Below are positions 43,596 to 51,999 of a stretch of 64,000 nt of DNA, in pieces. Source of the DNA: Companilactobacillus hulinensis (GTDB taxonomy: Bacteria; Bacillota; Bacilli; Lactobacillales; Lactobacillaceae). Numbering within the stretch: the stretch's first letter is position 1; every line of letters starts with the position of its first letter. The position numbers were made by a program, and so were the translations under genes. The notes under the pieces were generated by a model that did not search any database, was not told the DNA's origin, and saw only the letters and a list, made by a program, of their open reading frames with translations. The stretch is taken from contig NZ_RHOO01000002.1 of assembly GCF_003946555.1 (NCBI RefSeq), positions 62,001-126,000 on the forward strand, in the 5' to 3' direction.

Positions 43596-45176
43596 ATGTC
43601 GAGCAAAGCTTGGAAAAGAACTATCTTAGGAACAACTTTTATTTTAATCAGCATTATTTATACGGTTATGCTCTCAGTATATGGGAAGGTAAGCTGGAAT
43701 CTGATTTTTGATATCCAGCGTATTAATAGCTTGAACAATATAATTGTCTCGCCGACTAATTTTAATTTTTGGGGTCACAATGGCAGTCAGGTAAATCTAT
43801 TCGTCCCGTGGGTAACATCAATTGTCTTTTGGCCGTTATTTCAAATTGAATCTCCATTGCTGGGATATTTATTGTCATTTGGGCTGATTACATTGATGAC
43901 AATGCTCAGTGCGTATTATTTCATTTTTAAATTGTCCGATGATACACTGCAGTCTTTTATATTTGCAATGATTTATACACTCTCATTGACAAGGCTTAAT
44001 ATAGTATTAAGCGGGAAATTATCAGATTATTTGTTAATGATATTTATGCCATTAGTTTTTTATGGATTATTTAGAATGTTAGAAGGCTTTTTCTCAGATT
44101 GGCCACTTTATACTCTAGGAATAGTTTTGATTGCATTAACTAGTCCGTGGATGTCGATTGCTATTATGTTAGTCAGCCTAATTTTGATAATACTAGCGGC
44201 GGTTTATAGAGAAACTCATAGTTGGAAATATTGGAAGAACATGATTATCACAATGTTAGAATCAGTAGTCTTAACTATTATATCTACGTTGGGATATACG
44301 ATACCGTTGATACAACGCAATGAGTTTTTCCAAGCTAGTTTTAAACCAATGATTCAATTGAGCAATTTCAATTTATCCAATTATTACGGTGGTACACAAA
44401 ATCTTTATTTGATTTATGGAGCGGTAGCATTATTGCTAGCTGTGGTTGTTTTGTGGATTCCTAGAAGTTATCTGATTTATAAACTTACTGCATTTGGCAT
44501 TATGGTTTCAGGAATTCTTTCGACTGATTTGGTTCCATGGAAACTATTCAAACATTTTGATTTTAGTAAAATAACCGTTTATTTTTGGTTGATTTTTAGT
44601 TTTCTGATTTGTTTATTGATCAGCTATTTGCTGACACAATTGACTGAAAACAAGTCGCCTCTACTAAAATTGATTGTATTATTATTGGCCACAATAATAA
44701 GTTGCGCAGTATTTTATGTTAATTTTCCAAAACAAGCTGGAAATATGTTGAATGATACCATTTCATCAAATGATTCAATGATCGTACATTATCCAAAGAA
44801 AAGTTTTGATCATCAAGATAACTTAAAAGACTTTTTGGTTGATGGAAAATTAGAACGAGTATCGTATACCACAACCTCTAATTTCTTCGAATTTAAGTAT
44901 TATAATTCCAAATCTTCAACTATTGATGTGCCGGTTATCTATAGTCACGGCTTGAATGTTCAAATAAATAATGAAGATGTTAAATCAACGAATACTGATC
45001 GTGGTACGGTCAAGATAAAATCACAACCTGGAGCCAATATAGTCCAACTACGTTATCAATACAGTACTTTGGCGAAAGTTGCGATGGGATTAAGTCTGCT
45101 CGGTTGGCTGCTATTATTGTGGGTAATCATCAATAAAGGTAAGTGGTCTATAGGAAAACTTATTAATAATAGTTGA
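43596..45176 (+). CDS. Large polytopic membrane protein, possibly a GT-C-like or YfhO-like protein
   Basis: A 526-residue protein with about eleven membrane segments, a hydrophilic, probably extracellular beta-rich domain (about residues 395-490) and a final membrane helix. The first outer loop has FNFWGHNGSQ. The layout (short outer loops after helix 1, many helices, a soluble C-terminal part) resembles polytopic GT-C glycosyltransferases and YfhO-like proteins, but I see no decisive catalytic motif. It stands alone between a terminator and the L21 leader. Confidence 0.7.
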   Translation: MSSKAWKRTILGTTFILISIIYTVMLSVYGKVSWNLIFDIQRINSLNNIIVSPTNFNFWGHNGSQVNLFVPWVTSIVFWPLFQIESPLLGYLLSFGLITLMTMLSAYYFIFKLSDDTLQSFIFAMIYTLSLTRLNIVLSGKLSDYLLMIFMPLVFYGLFRMLEGFFSDWPLYTLGIVLIALTSPWMSIAIMLVSLILIILAAVYRETHSWKYWKNMIITMLESVVLTIISTLGYTIPLIQRNEFFQASFKPMIQLSNFNLSNYYGGTQNLYLIYGAVALLLAVVVLWIPRSYLIYKLTAFGIMVSGILSTDLVPWKLFKHFDFSKITVYFWLIFSFLICLLISYLLTQLTENKSPLLKLIVLLLATIISCAVFYVNFPKQAGNMLNDTISSNDSMIVHYPKKSFDHQDNLKDFLVDGKLERVSYTTTSNFFEFKYYNSKSSTIDVPVIYSHGLNVQINNEDVKSTNTDRGTVKIKSQPGANIVQLRYQYSTLAKVAMGLSLLGWLLLLWVIINKGKWSIGKLINNS

Positions 45177-45201
45177 AAAAGATCTTAATATTTGCTATAT
45201 T
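45173..45201 (+). promoter_or_regulatory. Promoter of rplU-prp-rpmA
   Basis: TTGAAA (45173-45178), 17 bases and TATATT (45196-45201) with TGC directly before it, an extended -10. The -35 overlaps the end of the preceding gene. Confidence 0.7.
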
Positions 45202-45221
45202 TTATTAGTTGCAATCACTAT

Positions 45222-45290
45222 TGCATCTACAACCGCTCAAAATTAGGTTAAAGCTTCGGCACCTAACTGGCGAGTCTTAGAAAGGAGTGT
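45222..45290 (+). promoter_or_regulatory. L21-type ribosomal protein leader
   Basis: The leader contains AACCGCTCAAAATTAGGTTA, a short GCTTCGGC hairpin, CACCTAACT and GGCGAGTCTTAG; TTAGGT and ACCTAA pair to close the hairpin. This matches the Bacillota L21 leader, thought to bind L21 for autoregulation. Confidence 0.75.
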
Positions 45291-45297
45291 ACACACT

Positions 45298-45609
45298 ATG
45301 TACGCAATTATTAAAACTGGTGGTAAGCAATATAAGGTTGAAGAAAATGACTCAATCTTTATTGAAAAACTTGATGTTAAAGAAGGGGACGCTGTTACAT
45401 TTGACGATGTAATTCTTGTTTCTGACGGAGACAGTGTTAAAGTTGGAGACCCTGTAGTAAAGGGTGCTTCTGTTACAGGTAAAGTTGAAAAACAAGGTAA
45501 GGACAAGAAAGTTGTTACTTACAAATACAAACCTAAGAAGCATTCACATACTAAGACAGGTCACCGCCAACCATATACTAAGGTACTTATCGACAGTATC
45601 AAAGGTTAA
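45298..45609 (+). CDS. rplU: 50S ribosomal protein L21
   Basis: A 103-residue large-subunit protein starting [16 protein letters not shown], with the conserved C-terminal [22 protein letters not shown] stretch that binds 23S rRNA. An AAAGGAG ribosome site precedes it. The rplU-prp-rpmA order is typical. Confidence 0.97.
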   Translation: MYAIIKTGGKQYKVEENDSIFIEKLDVKEGDAVTFDDVILVSDGDSVKVGDPVVKGASVTGKVEKQGKDKKVVTYKYKPKKHSHTKTGHRQPYTKVLIDSIKG

Positions 45610-45611
45610 TT

Positions 45612-45956
45612 ATGATTAGAGCAAGTTTTCACCAGAATGACAAACAACAGATTGATTCATTTCTGATTAAAGGACATGCTGACTCAGGACCTTATGGTCA
45701 AGATTTAGTTTGTGCAGCTGTTTCGGCAGTAACAATTGGAACAATCAACAATCTGGAGAAGCTTACTAAGGCCAGTCCTCAGGTTGTACTTGATGAGGTC
45801 AACGGCGGCCATTTGGGCTGTCGCTTTAATGAAGCTGTATCGCATGATACTGCTTTACTACTGGATAATTTATTTTATATCCTCAAGGATATCCAAGGTA
45901 GTTATCCAGAGAACATTACTGTTCAAACAAAAAATAAAATTATAGATCTTGCTTAA
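45612..45956 (+). CDS. prp: Ribosomal-processing cysteine protease Prp
   Basis: A 114-residue protease that removes the N-terminal extension of L27. The catalytic His22 and Cys34 lie in [18 protein letters not shown], at the positions described for the Staphylococcus enzyme. It lies between rplU and its substrate gene rpmA, two bases after rplU. Confidence 0.94.
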   Translation: MIRASFHQNDKQQIDSFLIKGHADSGPYGQDLVCAAVSAVTIGTINNLEKLTKASPQVVLDEVNGGHLGCRFNEAVSHDTALLLDNLFYILKDIQGSYPENITVQTKNKIIDLA

Positions 45957-45969
45957 GGAGGTAAATCTC

Positions 45970-46242
45970 ATGCTTAAAATGAATTTACAATTTTTCTCTC
46001 ACCATAAGGGTGGTGGATCAACTTCTAACGGCCGTGATTCAGCTGGTCGTAGATTAGGTGCAAAGCGCGCTGATGGACAAGCCGTATCAACTGGCTCAAT
46101 TATCTACAGACAACGTGGAACTAAGATTCATCCTGGTGAAGGCGTTGGCCGTGGTGGCGACGATACATTGTTCGCACTTAAAGATGGTGTTGTTAAGTTT
46201 GAAAGACTTGGCAGAGATAGAAAGAAAGTTTCAGTTTACTAA
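45970..46242 (+). CDS. rpmA: 50S ribosomal protein L27 with Prp-cleaved N-terminus
   Basis: A 90-residue large-subunit protein reaching the peptidyl transferase centre. It begins [16 protein letters not shown]: the LQFF motif is the Prp recognition site, with cleavage expected after Phe9. I start at 45970 after AAGGAGG; the ORF from 45949 overlaps prp and would hide the motif. A terminator ends the operon. Confidence 0.96.
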   Translation: MLKMNLQFFSHHKGGGSTSNGRDSAGRRLGAKRADGQAVSTGSIIYRQRGTKIHPGEGVGRGGDDTLFALKDGVVKFERLGRDRKKVSVY

Positions 46243-46258
46243 TTCTTATATCTTACTT

Positions 46259-46287
46259 AAAAAGAGGACATTGTCCTCTTTTTTTTA
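46259..46287 (+). terminator. Terminator after rpmA
   Basis: AAAGAGGACA and TGTCCTCTTT pair almost back to back, followed by a T run; a realistic loop opens the central bases. Confidence 0.8.
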
Positions 46288-46379
46288 TATAATGAGCTAG
46301 AGATATTGTCATTAATAGTGAAATATTGGTAAGATAATAAATGAAGTATTTTTAACGTTTAATATCAAGGAGAATGAAA

Positions 46380-46943
46380 ATGTCAATTTCAGTAAATGAA
46401 TTTAAAAATGGTTTGACAATCGAAGTTAAAGACGGAATCTGGCGTGTTATTGAATTTCAACATGTTAAGCCTGGTAAGGGTAGTGCATTCGTACGTTCAA
46501 AGTTAAAGAATTTGAGAACTGGTGCTGTTCAAGAAATGACTTTTAGATCAACTGCTAAAGTTGAAAAAGCTAATATTGAGAACAAGAAGATGCAATATCT
46601 ATACGCTGAAGGTACAAACTACGTGTTCATGGATACTACTACATATGAACAACTTTCACTTCCTCAAGAAGAAATCACTGAACAATTGAAGTTCTTGAAA
46701 GAAAACATGGAAGTTAACGTATTGATGTATGGCGGTGAAACACTTGGTGTTGATCTTCCTAATACTGTAGACCTGAAAGTTGCATCAACTGAAGCATCTA
46801 TTAAAGGTGATACACAATCAGGTGGTTCAAAACCAGCTACTATGGAAACTGGCGTTGTTGTTCAAGTACCATTCTTCGTTAACGAAGGAGATATGCTAAC
46901 AATCAACACTCAAGATGGTACATATATTTCACGTGCTAACTAA
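46380..46943 (+). CDS. efp: Elongation factor P
   Basis: A 187-residue factor that rescues ribosomes stalled on proline runs. It has the KOW-like N-terminal domain and two OB domains. The tip of the first domain has Lys33 in [11 protein letters not shown], the residue modified in other bacteria, and the C-terminal signature is [17 protein letters not shown] start at 46380, seven bases after AAGGAG, rather than at the ATG at 46374, which is too close. asp23-like and nusB genes follow. Confidence 0.96.
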   Translation: MSISVNEFKNGLTIEVKDGIWRVIEFQHVKPGKGSAFVRSKLKNLRTGAVQEMTFRSTAKVEKANIENKKMQYLYAEGTNYVFMDTTTYEQLSLPQEEITEQLKFLKENMEVNVLMYGGETLGVDLPNTVDLKVASTEASIKGDTQSGGSKPATMETGVVVQVPFFVNEGDMLTINTQDGTYISRAN

Positions 46944-46966
46944 TTTTTGATTATGGAGATAAGTTT

Positions 46967-47386
46967 ATGGCTGAACAAAAGTATGTTTCTCTACAACAAG
47001 ATAGTGGAAAAGTAAAAGGTAATGTTGAAATCTCACATCAAGTTATTGAGATCCTTCTAGGCATCGCTACTAATCAAGTAGAAGGTGTTTATGAAATGCG
47101 CGGTACCCTTTCCAACAGGATTGATTCACTTTTTGGTATAATCAATCATGGGAAAGGTGTCGACGTGGTTTTTGATGATGATAAGATTTCTGCAGATGTA
47201 TTCGTCTATTTAGAATACGGCGTATCAATTCCTAAAGTATCATTAGAAATACAAAAATCAGCCATTGAACAACTTGAATTCATGACCGATTTGGCTTTGA
47301 AAGAAATTAACGTGCATGTTGTAGGTTTAATCGCTAAGAAGGAATCTGGCGAGTTAGAACGTGTAACAACGGATAAAAAGGAATAA
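46967..47386 (+). CDS. Asp23/YqhY family protein
   Basis: A 139-residue Asp23/Gls24-family protein (YqhY type by position ahead of nusB). Typical segments are GNVEISHQVIEILLGIATNQVEGV and FVYLEYGVSIPKVSLEIQ. In Bacillus the homologue is linked to control of acetyl-CoA carboxylase. There is no membrane segment. Co-transcribed with efp and nusB. Confidence 0.93.
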   Translation: MAEQKYVSLQQDSGKVKGNVEISHQVIEILLGIATNQVEGVYEMRGTLSNRIDSLFGIINHGKGVDVVFDDDKISADVFVYLEYGVSIPKVSLEIQKSAIEQLEFMTDLALKEINVHVVGLIAKKESGELERVTTDKKE

Positions 47387-47391
47387 TACTA

Positions 47392-47799
47392 GTGAGTATA
47401 AATAGACATAATATTAGAGAACTTGCTGTTCAAACACTTTTTTCCATTGAGACTACCAAAGATGATCCAGACACAGCTATTGCGTCAGTAATGGAGCTTT
47501 CCGACTTAGAAGACCAAGATGTGCCTGATTATTTGAAGTTTTTAGTTTCGGGAACAAGTGAAAAGCAAGATGAATTAGATAAAGAAATATCTGAGCATTT
47601 GAAGAATAAATGGACTGTTGGGCGTCTTTCACGAATTGACCGTGTGATTTTACGAGTCAGTTTGTTTGAAATGCAAAATAGTCTTGAGGTTCCAAAAAAG
47701 GTTGCGATCGACGAAGCCATTGAACTTGCCGGTGATTACGGCGATAAAGATTCAAAGGCTTTCATAAATGGAATTTTATCTAACTTTGTTGAAGGGTAA
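47392..47799 (+). CDS. nusB: Transcription antitermination factor NusB
   Basis: A 135-residue all-helical protein that binds boxA RNA with S10 to allow full-length rRNA transcription. The NIRELAVQTLFSIE start and the VAIDEAIELAGDYGDKDSKAFINGIL end are diagnostic. The start is GTG at 47392, a few bases after AAGGAA. Its stop codon overlaps a terminator. Confidence 0.95.
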   Translation: MSINRHNIRELAVQTLFSIETTKDDPDTAIASVMELSDLEDQDVPDYLKFLVSGTSEKQDELDKEISEHLKNKWTVGRLSRIDRVILRVSLFEMQNSLEVPKKVAIDEAIELAGDYGDKDSKAFINGILSNFVEG

Positions 47800-47826
47800 A
47801 GGCTGGTCTTTTTGACCAGTCTTTTT
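47798..47826 (+). terminator. Terminator after nusB
   Basis: AAAGGCTGGTC (47798-47808) pairs with GACCAGTCTTT (47814-47824, one wobble) and runs into T. Confidence 0.75.
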
Positions 47827-47842
47827 ATATGGTGAATTATAA

Positions 47843-48709
47843 ATGAAATTATTAGACGGAAAAAGAGTAGCTAGTGCATTAGACGAATCAATGTCAAAGC
47901 GTGTTGCAGCATTAAAGGAACAGGATGTTACGCCAGGATTAGCTGTTATACTAGTAGGTAGTAACGGTGCAAGTTCTGTATACGTTAGAAATAAGAAACG
48001 CCGTGCGGAAAAATTAGGCTTTAATTTTCAACTGATTCATTATGAAGAAACCGTAACAGAAACAGAGATCCTAAATAAAATTGATGAATTAAATCATGAT
48101 GAAACTATAGATGGATTTATAGTACAATTACCATTACCAGATCAAATCGATGAAGACAAAGTCATTCAAGCGATTGATCCTAAAAAAGATGTTGATGGAT
48201 TCTCTCCAATCAACGTTGGTAATTTGTGGATCGGTGATTCAACAATCAAACCAGCAACCGCTGATGGTATCATCAAGATGCTTGATTATTATAATGTTCC
48301 ATTGAAAGGTAAGAATGCTGTAGTTATTGGTCGTAGCAATATTGTAGGGAAACCAGTAGCAGCATTACTTTTGGAACGCAATGCCACTGTAACCATTTCT
48401 CATATATTTACCAAGAATTTACCTGAGATTGCTAGTAAAGCTGATGTCTTAGTTGTAGCAATCGGTGATCCCAAGTTCATCAAGGCCAATTACATCAAAC
48501 AAGGTGCAGTGGTTGTTGATGTAGGTATGAATCATGATGAAAATGGTAAATTGTGTGGGGATGTTGATTTTGATGATGTAAAAGACAAAGTTAGCATGAT
48601 CTCTCCTGTTCCCGGTGGTGTTGGTCCAATGACAATTACTTCGTTAATGGATATGACGATTGTTTTAGCCGAAGAAAGAGCAAAAAGAATAAATGGATCA
48701 AAAGGATAA
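47843..48709 (+). CDS. folD: Bifunctional methylenetetrahydrofolate dehydrogenase/cyclohydrolase
   Basis: A 288-residue enzyme interconverting methylene-, methenyl- and 10-formyl-tetrahydrofolate. The YxxxK active site is YVRNK, the Gln is in FIVQLPLP, and the Asp is in KDVDGFSPINVG; the NADP site is VIGRSNIVGKPVA. The usual PCTPxG reads PATADG, a slight departure in a loop by the active site. It overlaps xseA by 17 bases and begins the folD-xseA-xseB-ispA-tlyA-recN run. Confidence 0.94.
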   Translation: MKLLDGKRVASALDESMSKRVAALKEQDVTPGLAVILVGSNGASSVYVRNKKRRAEKLGFNFQLIHYEETVTETEILNKIDELNHDETIDGFIVQLPLPDQIDEDKVIQAIDPKKDVDGFSPINVGNLWIGDSTIKPATADGIIKMLDYYNVPLKGKNAVVIGRSNIVGKPVAALLLERNATVTISHIFTKNLPEIASKADVLVVAIGDPKFIKANYIKQGAVVVDVGMNHDENGKLCGDVDFDDVKDKVSMISPVPGGVGPMTITSLMDMTIVLAEERAKRINGSKG

Positions 48710-50045
48710 TTCTCAGTATTTAACAGTAACTGCTTTAACACAGTATTTGAAACGAAAATTTGACGTGGATCCTTATTTGGGACACGTTTATTTGATGGGT
48801 GAAATTTCCAATTTTCGCCCTCGACCTAATTCACATCAGTACTTTTCTTTAAAGGATAATAAAGCCAAAATTTCGGCAATTATGTTCAAGTCGGCTTTTA
48901 GTAAAGTGAAGTTTGTTCCTGAAGAGGGTATGAAGGTACTTGTACGGGGCAGAATATCGCTGTATGAGCCAAGTGGTACTTATCAAATATATGTTGAATC
49001 AATGGAACCGGATGGTTTAGGTGCATTGTATTTAGCGCTAGAACAATTGAAGAAGAAGCTTGCTCAGCAAGGCGTATTTGACCTGCCTAAGAAGGAAATA
49101 CCTAAGTTTCCAAAAAGGATTGCGGTTGTAACTAGTCAATCGGGAGCCGTTATTCACGATATTATGACGACCGTTGCTAGAAGATACCCGATTGCTCAGT
49201 TGGTACTATTTCCAGCACAGGTTCAGGGCGACGAAGCAGCACCAACTATTGTTAAACAATTGAAGCGGATCAATGAAATGGGTAATTTTGATACAATTAT
49301 CATTGGTCGTGGTGGTGGATCGATTGAGGACTTGTGGCCATTTAATGAAGAAATAGTAGCCCAAGCAATTGTTTCTAGTCAGATACCAATAATCTCATCA
49401 GTTGGTCATGAAACAGATACCACTATAGCGGATATGGTTGCGGATTTACGTGCAGCAACGCCAACAGCTGCGGCGGAGTTGGCAACTCCGGTATTGCGTG
49501 ATGTATTGCTTCATTTGCAAGATTTGAATACCAGAATTTATAATGCAGAGAATAAGATTATTCAGAATTATCGTGATAAGGTCAACAATTATTCACAAAA
49601 CGCGATGTTGCAACATCCTGAACGAATTTATCAGGTATATATGCAAAATGTTGATACGCTGACTAGTAAGTTGCATCAAACTTTGCAAAATACGATCTAC
49701 AATAATAAGCAGTTGTTATATGATCAAGAAAATCGTTTGGTTAGAAGTTCACCACGCGAGAAATTGCATTATTACGACACAACGGTTAATAATCTGACTC
49801 AGGAAATGTTAACTTCTGTTAGACAAATAATAAATTATAAGAAAAACAAATTTGGAAGTACTGTCTCGGCATTAGATTCTCTGAGTCCACTAAAAACTTT
49901 GAGCCGAGGATACGCAATTCCAACTAATGAAAATCATAAAATATTGAAGAATACTAGTGATTATAAAATTAACGAAGAAGTCAGTTTGAAAGTCATTGAT
50001 GGTACTGTTACCTTAGTGACTCAGGATATAAGCGAGGATAAATGA
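48693..50045 (+). CDS. xseA: Exodeoxyribonuclease VII large subunit
   Basis: A 450-residue nuclease subunit that degrades single-stranded DNA in repair. The OB domain (about residues 1-110: [14 protein letters not shown] through [14 protein letters not shown]) is followed by the catalytic region [29 protein letters not shown] and [29 protein letters not shown], then a coiled-coil arm that holds the small subunits. xseB overlaps in ATGA fashion. Confidence 0.95.
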   Translation: MDQKDNSQYLTVTALTQYLKRKFDVDPYLGHVYLMGEISNFRPRPNSHQYFSLKDNKAKISAIMFKSAFSKVKFVPEEGMKVLVRGRISLYEPSGTYQIYVESMEPDGLGALYLALEQLKKKLAQQGVFDLPKKEIPKFPKRIAVVTSQSGAVIHDIMTTVARRYPIAQLVLFPAQVQGDEAAPTIVKQLKRINEMGNFDTIIIGRGGGSIEDLWPFNEEIVAQAIVSSQIPIISSVGHETDTTIADMVADLRAATPTAAAELATPVLRDVLLHLQDLNTRIYNAENKIIQNYRDKVNNYSQNAMLQHPERIYQVYMQNVDTLTSKLHQTLQNTIYNNKQLLYDQENRLVRSSPREKLHYYDTTVNNLTQEMLTSVRQIINYKKNKFGSTVSALDSLSPLKTLSRGYAIPTNENHKILKNTSDYKINEEVSLKVIDGTVTLVTQDISEDK

Positions 50046-50284
50046 TGGCTGAGAAGAAAAAAACTTTTGAAGAAAATTTGGCGGACTTGGAACAAATAGT
50101 AACCAATCTCGAAACTGGTGATGTTCCGTTGGAAGAAGCCATGGAAAAGTTTAAAAAGGGTGTTGCATTGAGTAAGAGTTTGGAAAAGACATTGAGTAAT
50201 GCTGAAAATACTGTTACAAAAATAATGCAAACTGATGGCAGTGAAGAAAATTTGACGGATGATAAGACCGAAGGTAAGGAATAG
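50042..50284 (+). CDS. xseB: Exodeoxyribonuclease VII small subunit
   Basis: An 80-residue helical protein with the family core [32 protein letters not shown] and an acidic tail. Several copies coat each large subunit. The ATG at 50042 overlaps the xseA stop; a second ATG lies directly after it. Confidence 0.94.
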   Translation: MMAEKKKTFEENLADLEQIVTNLETGDVPLEEAMEKFKKGVALSKSLEKTLSNAENTVTKIMQTDGSEENLTDDKTEGKE

Positions 50285-50286
50285 TC

Positions 50287-51132
50287 ATGGATATAAAAGA
50301 CTTTACTGAATTTCATGAAGAATTATTACCCGAATTTAATAAATTTTTAAATGATAAAATAGCCTCAGAAATCAAGCAACCAACTTTGCGAGATGCGATG
50401 CTTTATTCAGTTAATGCTGGCGGTAAACGTGTCCGTCCTATGCTTATGCTGGCAGTAGTATACTCGTGTGGTGTTAAACGTGAAAATTTATCCGATTATT
50501 TTGACATTGCTGGAGCAATCGAATTAATTCATACATATTCGTTGATTCACGATGATCTTCCAGAGATGGATAATGATGATTATCGTCGTGGTAAATTGTC
50601 GAACCATAAGAAATTTGGAACTGGTCCAGCTGTCTTAGCTGGCGATGGTCTGTTGACACAAGCGTTTTATTGGATTGCAAAATCTAATCTTGATACTAGC
50701 AAGCGAATGGCTGCGGTTAGAATATTAGCTCATAATGCTGGTCCAATGGGAATGGTCGCGGGACAAATGACGGACATTACCAAAGAGGACAGGCAATTAA
50801 CAGAAGCAGAGTTAACTGAATTGCACCGCCAAAAAACTGCGGATTTGATTGTTGTTTCTATTACAATTGGAGCTTTTTGCGCTGACCATGATTTATCTAA
50901 AAATTTGGTTGATTATGCGAATAAAGTCGGTTTGGCTTTTCAAGTTAAGGATGACCTTGACGATTATGGAACTGCTGAAGATGAGGACAAAAATACATTC
51001 CCAAATTTGATTGGTAAAGATGCAACTGAGGACAGACTTCGTAATTTGGTTAAAGATGCACTGAATGCGGTTTTAAAAGAACAAAAGTTTGATAAAAATT
51101 TGATGGTAAGTTTTTTGAATTATTTTAAATAA
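50287..51132 (+). CDS. ispA: Farnesyl/geranyl diphosphate synthase
   Basis: A 281-residue polyprenyl synthase that condenses isopentenyl diphosphate with allylic diphosphates for undecaprenyl-phosphate and related lipids. The first aspartate-rich motif is in LIHDDLPEMDND and the second in VKDDLDDYG; GGKRVRP binds the diphosphate. It begins three bases after xseB, as usual in Bacillota. The length fits a short-chain (C15) product, but chain length cannot be read with certainty. Confidence 0.93.
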   Translation: MDIKDFTEFHEELLPEFNKFLNDKIASEIKQPTLRDAMLYSVNAGGKRVRPMLMLAVVYSCGVKRENLSDYFDIAGAIELIHTYSLIHDDLPEMDNDDYRRGKLSNHKKFGTGPAVLAGDGLLTQAFYWIAKSNLDTSKRMAAVRILAHNAGPMGMVAGQMTDITKEDRQLTEAELTELHRQKTADLIVVSITIGAFCADHDLSKNLVDYANKVGLAFQVKDDLDDYGTAEDEDKNTFPNLIGKDATEDRLRNLVKDALNAVLKEQKFDKNLMVSFLNYFK

Positions 51133-51153
51133 TGATTTAAAGGCAAGGATTGG

Positions 51154-51987
51154 GTGAAAAGATTGGCAAAAAAAAGGGTAGATGTTTTATTAGTTGAACA
51201 AAACCTATTTGAATCACGTGAGCAGGCTAAACGTTCGATCATGGCGGGTGAAGTCTATAATCAAGATAATTTACGATACGATAAACCAGGCGAAAAGATT
51301 GATCCAGATACGATTCTTCACGTTGTTCAAGGTGCACATAGTAAGTATGTAAGTCGTGGTGGATACAAATTAGAGAAGGCAGTTGAATCATTTGATATTG
51401 ATTTGAAAGATAAGATTTGTCTTGATATTGGTTCATCAACCGGCGGATTTACTGATGTTGCTTTGCAAAATGGTGCCAAGATGGTTTATGCGCTCGACGT
51501 TGGATATAATCAGCTTGCATGGAAGCTTCGTAGTGATGATCGTGTAGTTGTTATGGAACGAGTTAATTTCCGTTACAGCAAGCCTGAGGACTTTCACGAA
51601 GGTCTACCTGAATTTGCTATGACAGATGTTTCATTTATTTCACTGGAGTTGATATTGCCACCAATGTTTAATATTATCCTTCCCGGTTCTGAGGCTGCTT
51701 GTTTGATTAAACCGCAGTTTGAAGCTGGTCCCGAGAATGTTGGTAAGCATGGAATCGTTAGAGATCACAAAGTACACAAGATGGTTCTTGAAAAGATTTT
51801 AAATTTTGCCAAAGAAACAGGATTTATTGTTAGTGGATTGGATTTTTCACCGATTAAGGGTGGAGAAGGTAATATCGAATTCCTAATGCATATTCAAAAG
51901 CCCGAAAATGAACAGGCAGGCGAAATCCTCGACACTGTTTCAATTAGTGATACCATGGAAGCTGCTTATTCAAGTTTGAACAAATAG
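51154..51987 (+). CDS. tlyA: TlyA family rRNA (cytidine-2'-O)-methyltransferase / S4-domain protein
   Basis: A 277-residue protein with an N-terminal S4 RNA-binding domain (RVDVLLVEQNLFESREQAKRSIMAGEV) and an FtsJ-like methyltransferase domain with the SAM motif DIGSSTGGFTDVALQ. Homologues methylate 16S and 23S rRNA in some bacteria; in Bacillota the role is less certain. The start may be GTG at 51154 or, better matching the family (MAKKRVDVLL), TTG at 51163 after GGGTG. recN follows directly; the argR gene often found between them is missing. Confidence 0.9.
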   Translation: MKRLAKKRVDVLLVEQNLFESREQAKRSIMAGEVYNQDNLRYDKPGEKIDPDTILHVVQGAHSKYVSRGGYKLEKAVESFDIDLKDKICLDIGSSTGGFTDVALQNGAKMVYALDVGYNQLAWKLRSDDRVVVMERVNFRYSKPEDFHEGLPEFAMTDVSFISLELILPPMFNIILPGSEAACLIKPQFEAGPENVGKHGIVRDHKVHKMVLEKILNFAKETGFIVSGLDFSPIKGGEGNIEFLMHIQKPENEQAGEILDTVSISDTMEAAYSSLNK

Positions 51988-51999
51988 GTGAAAAAATAA

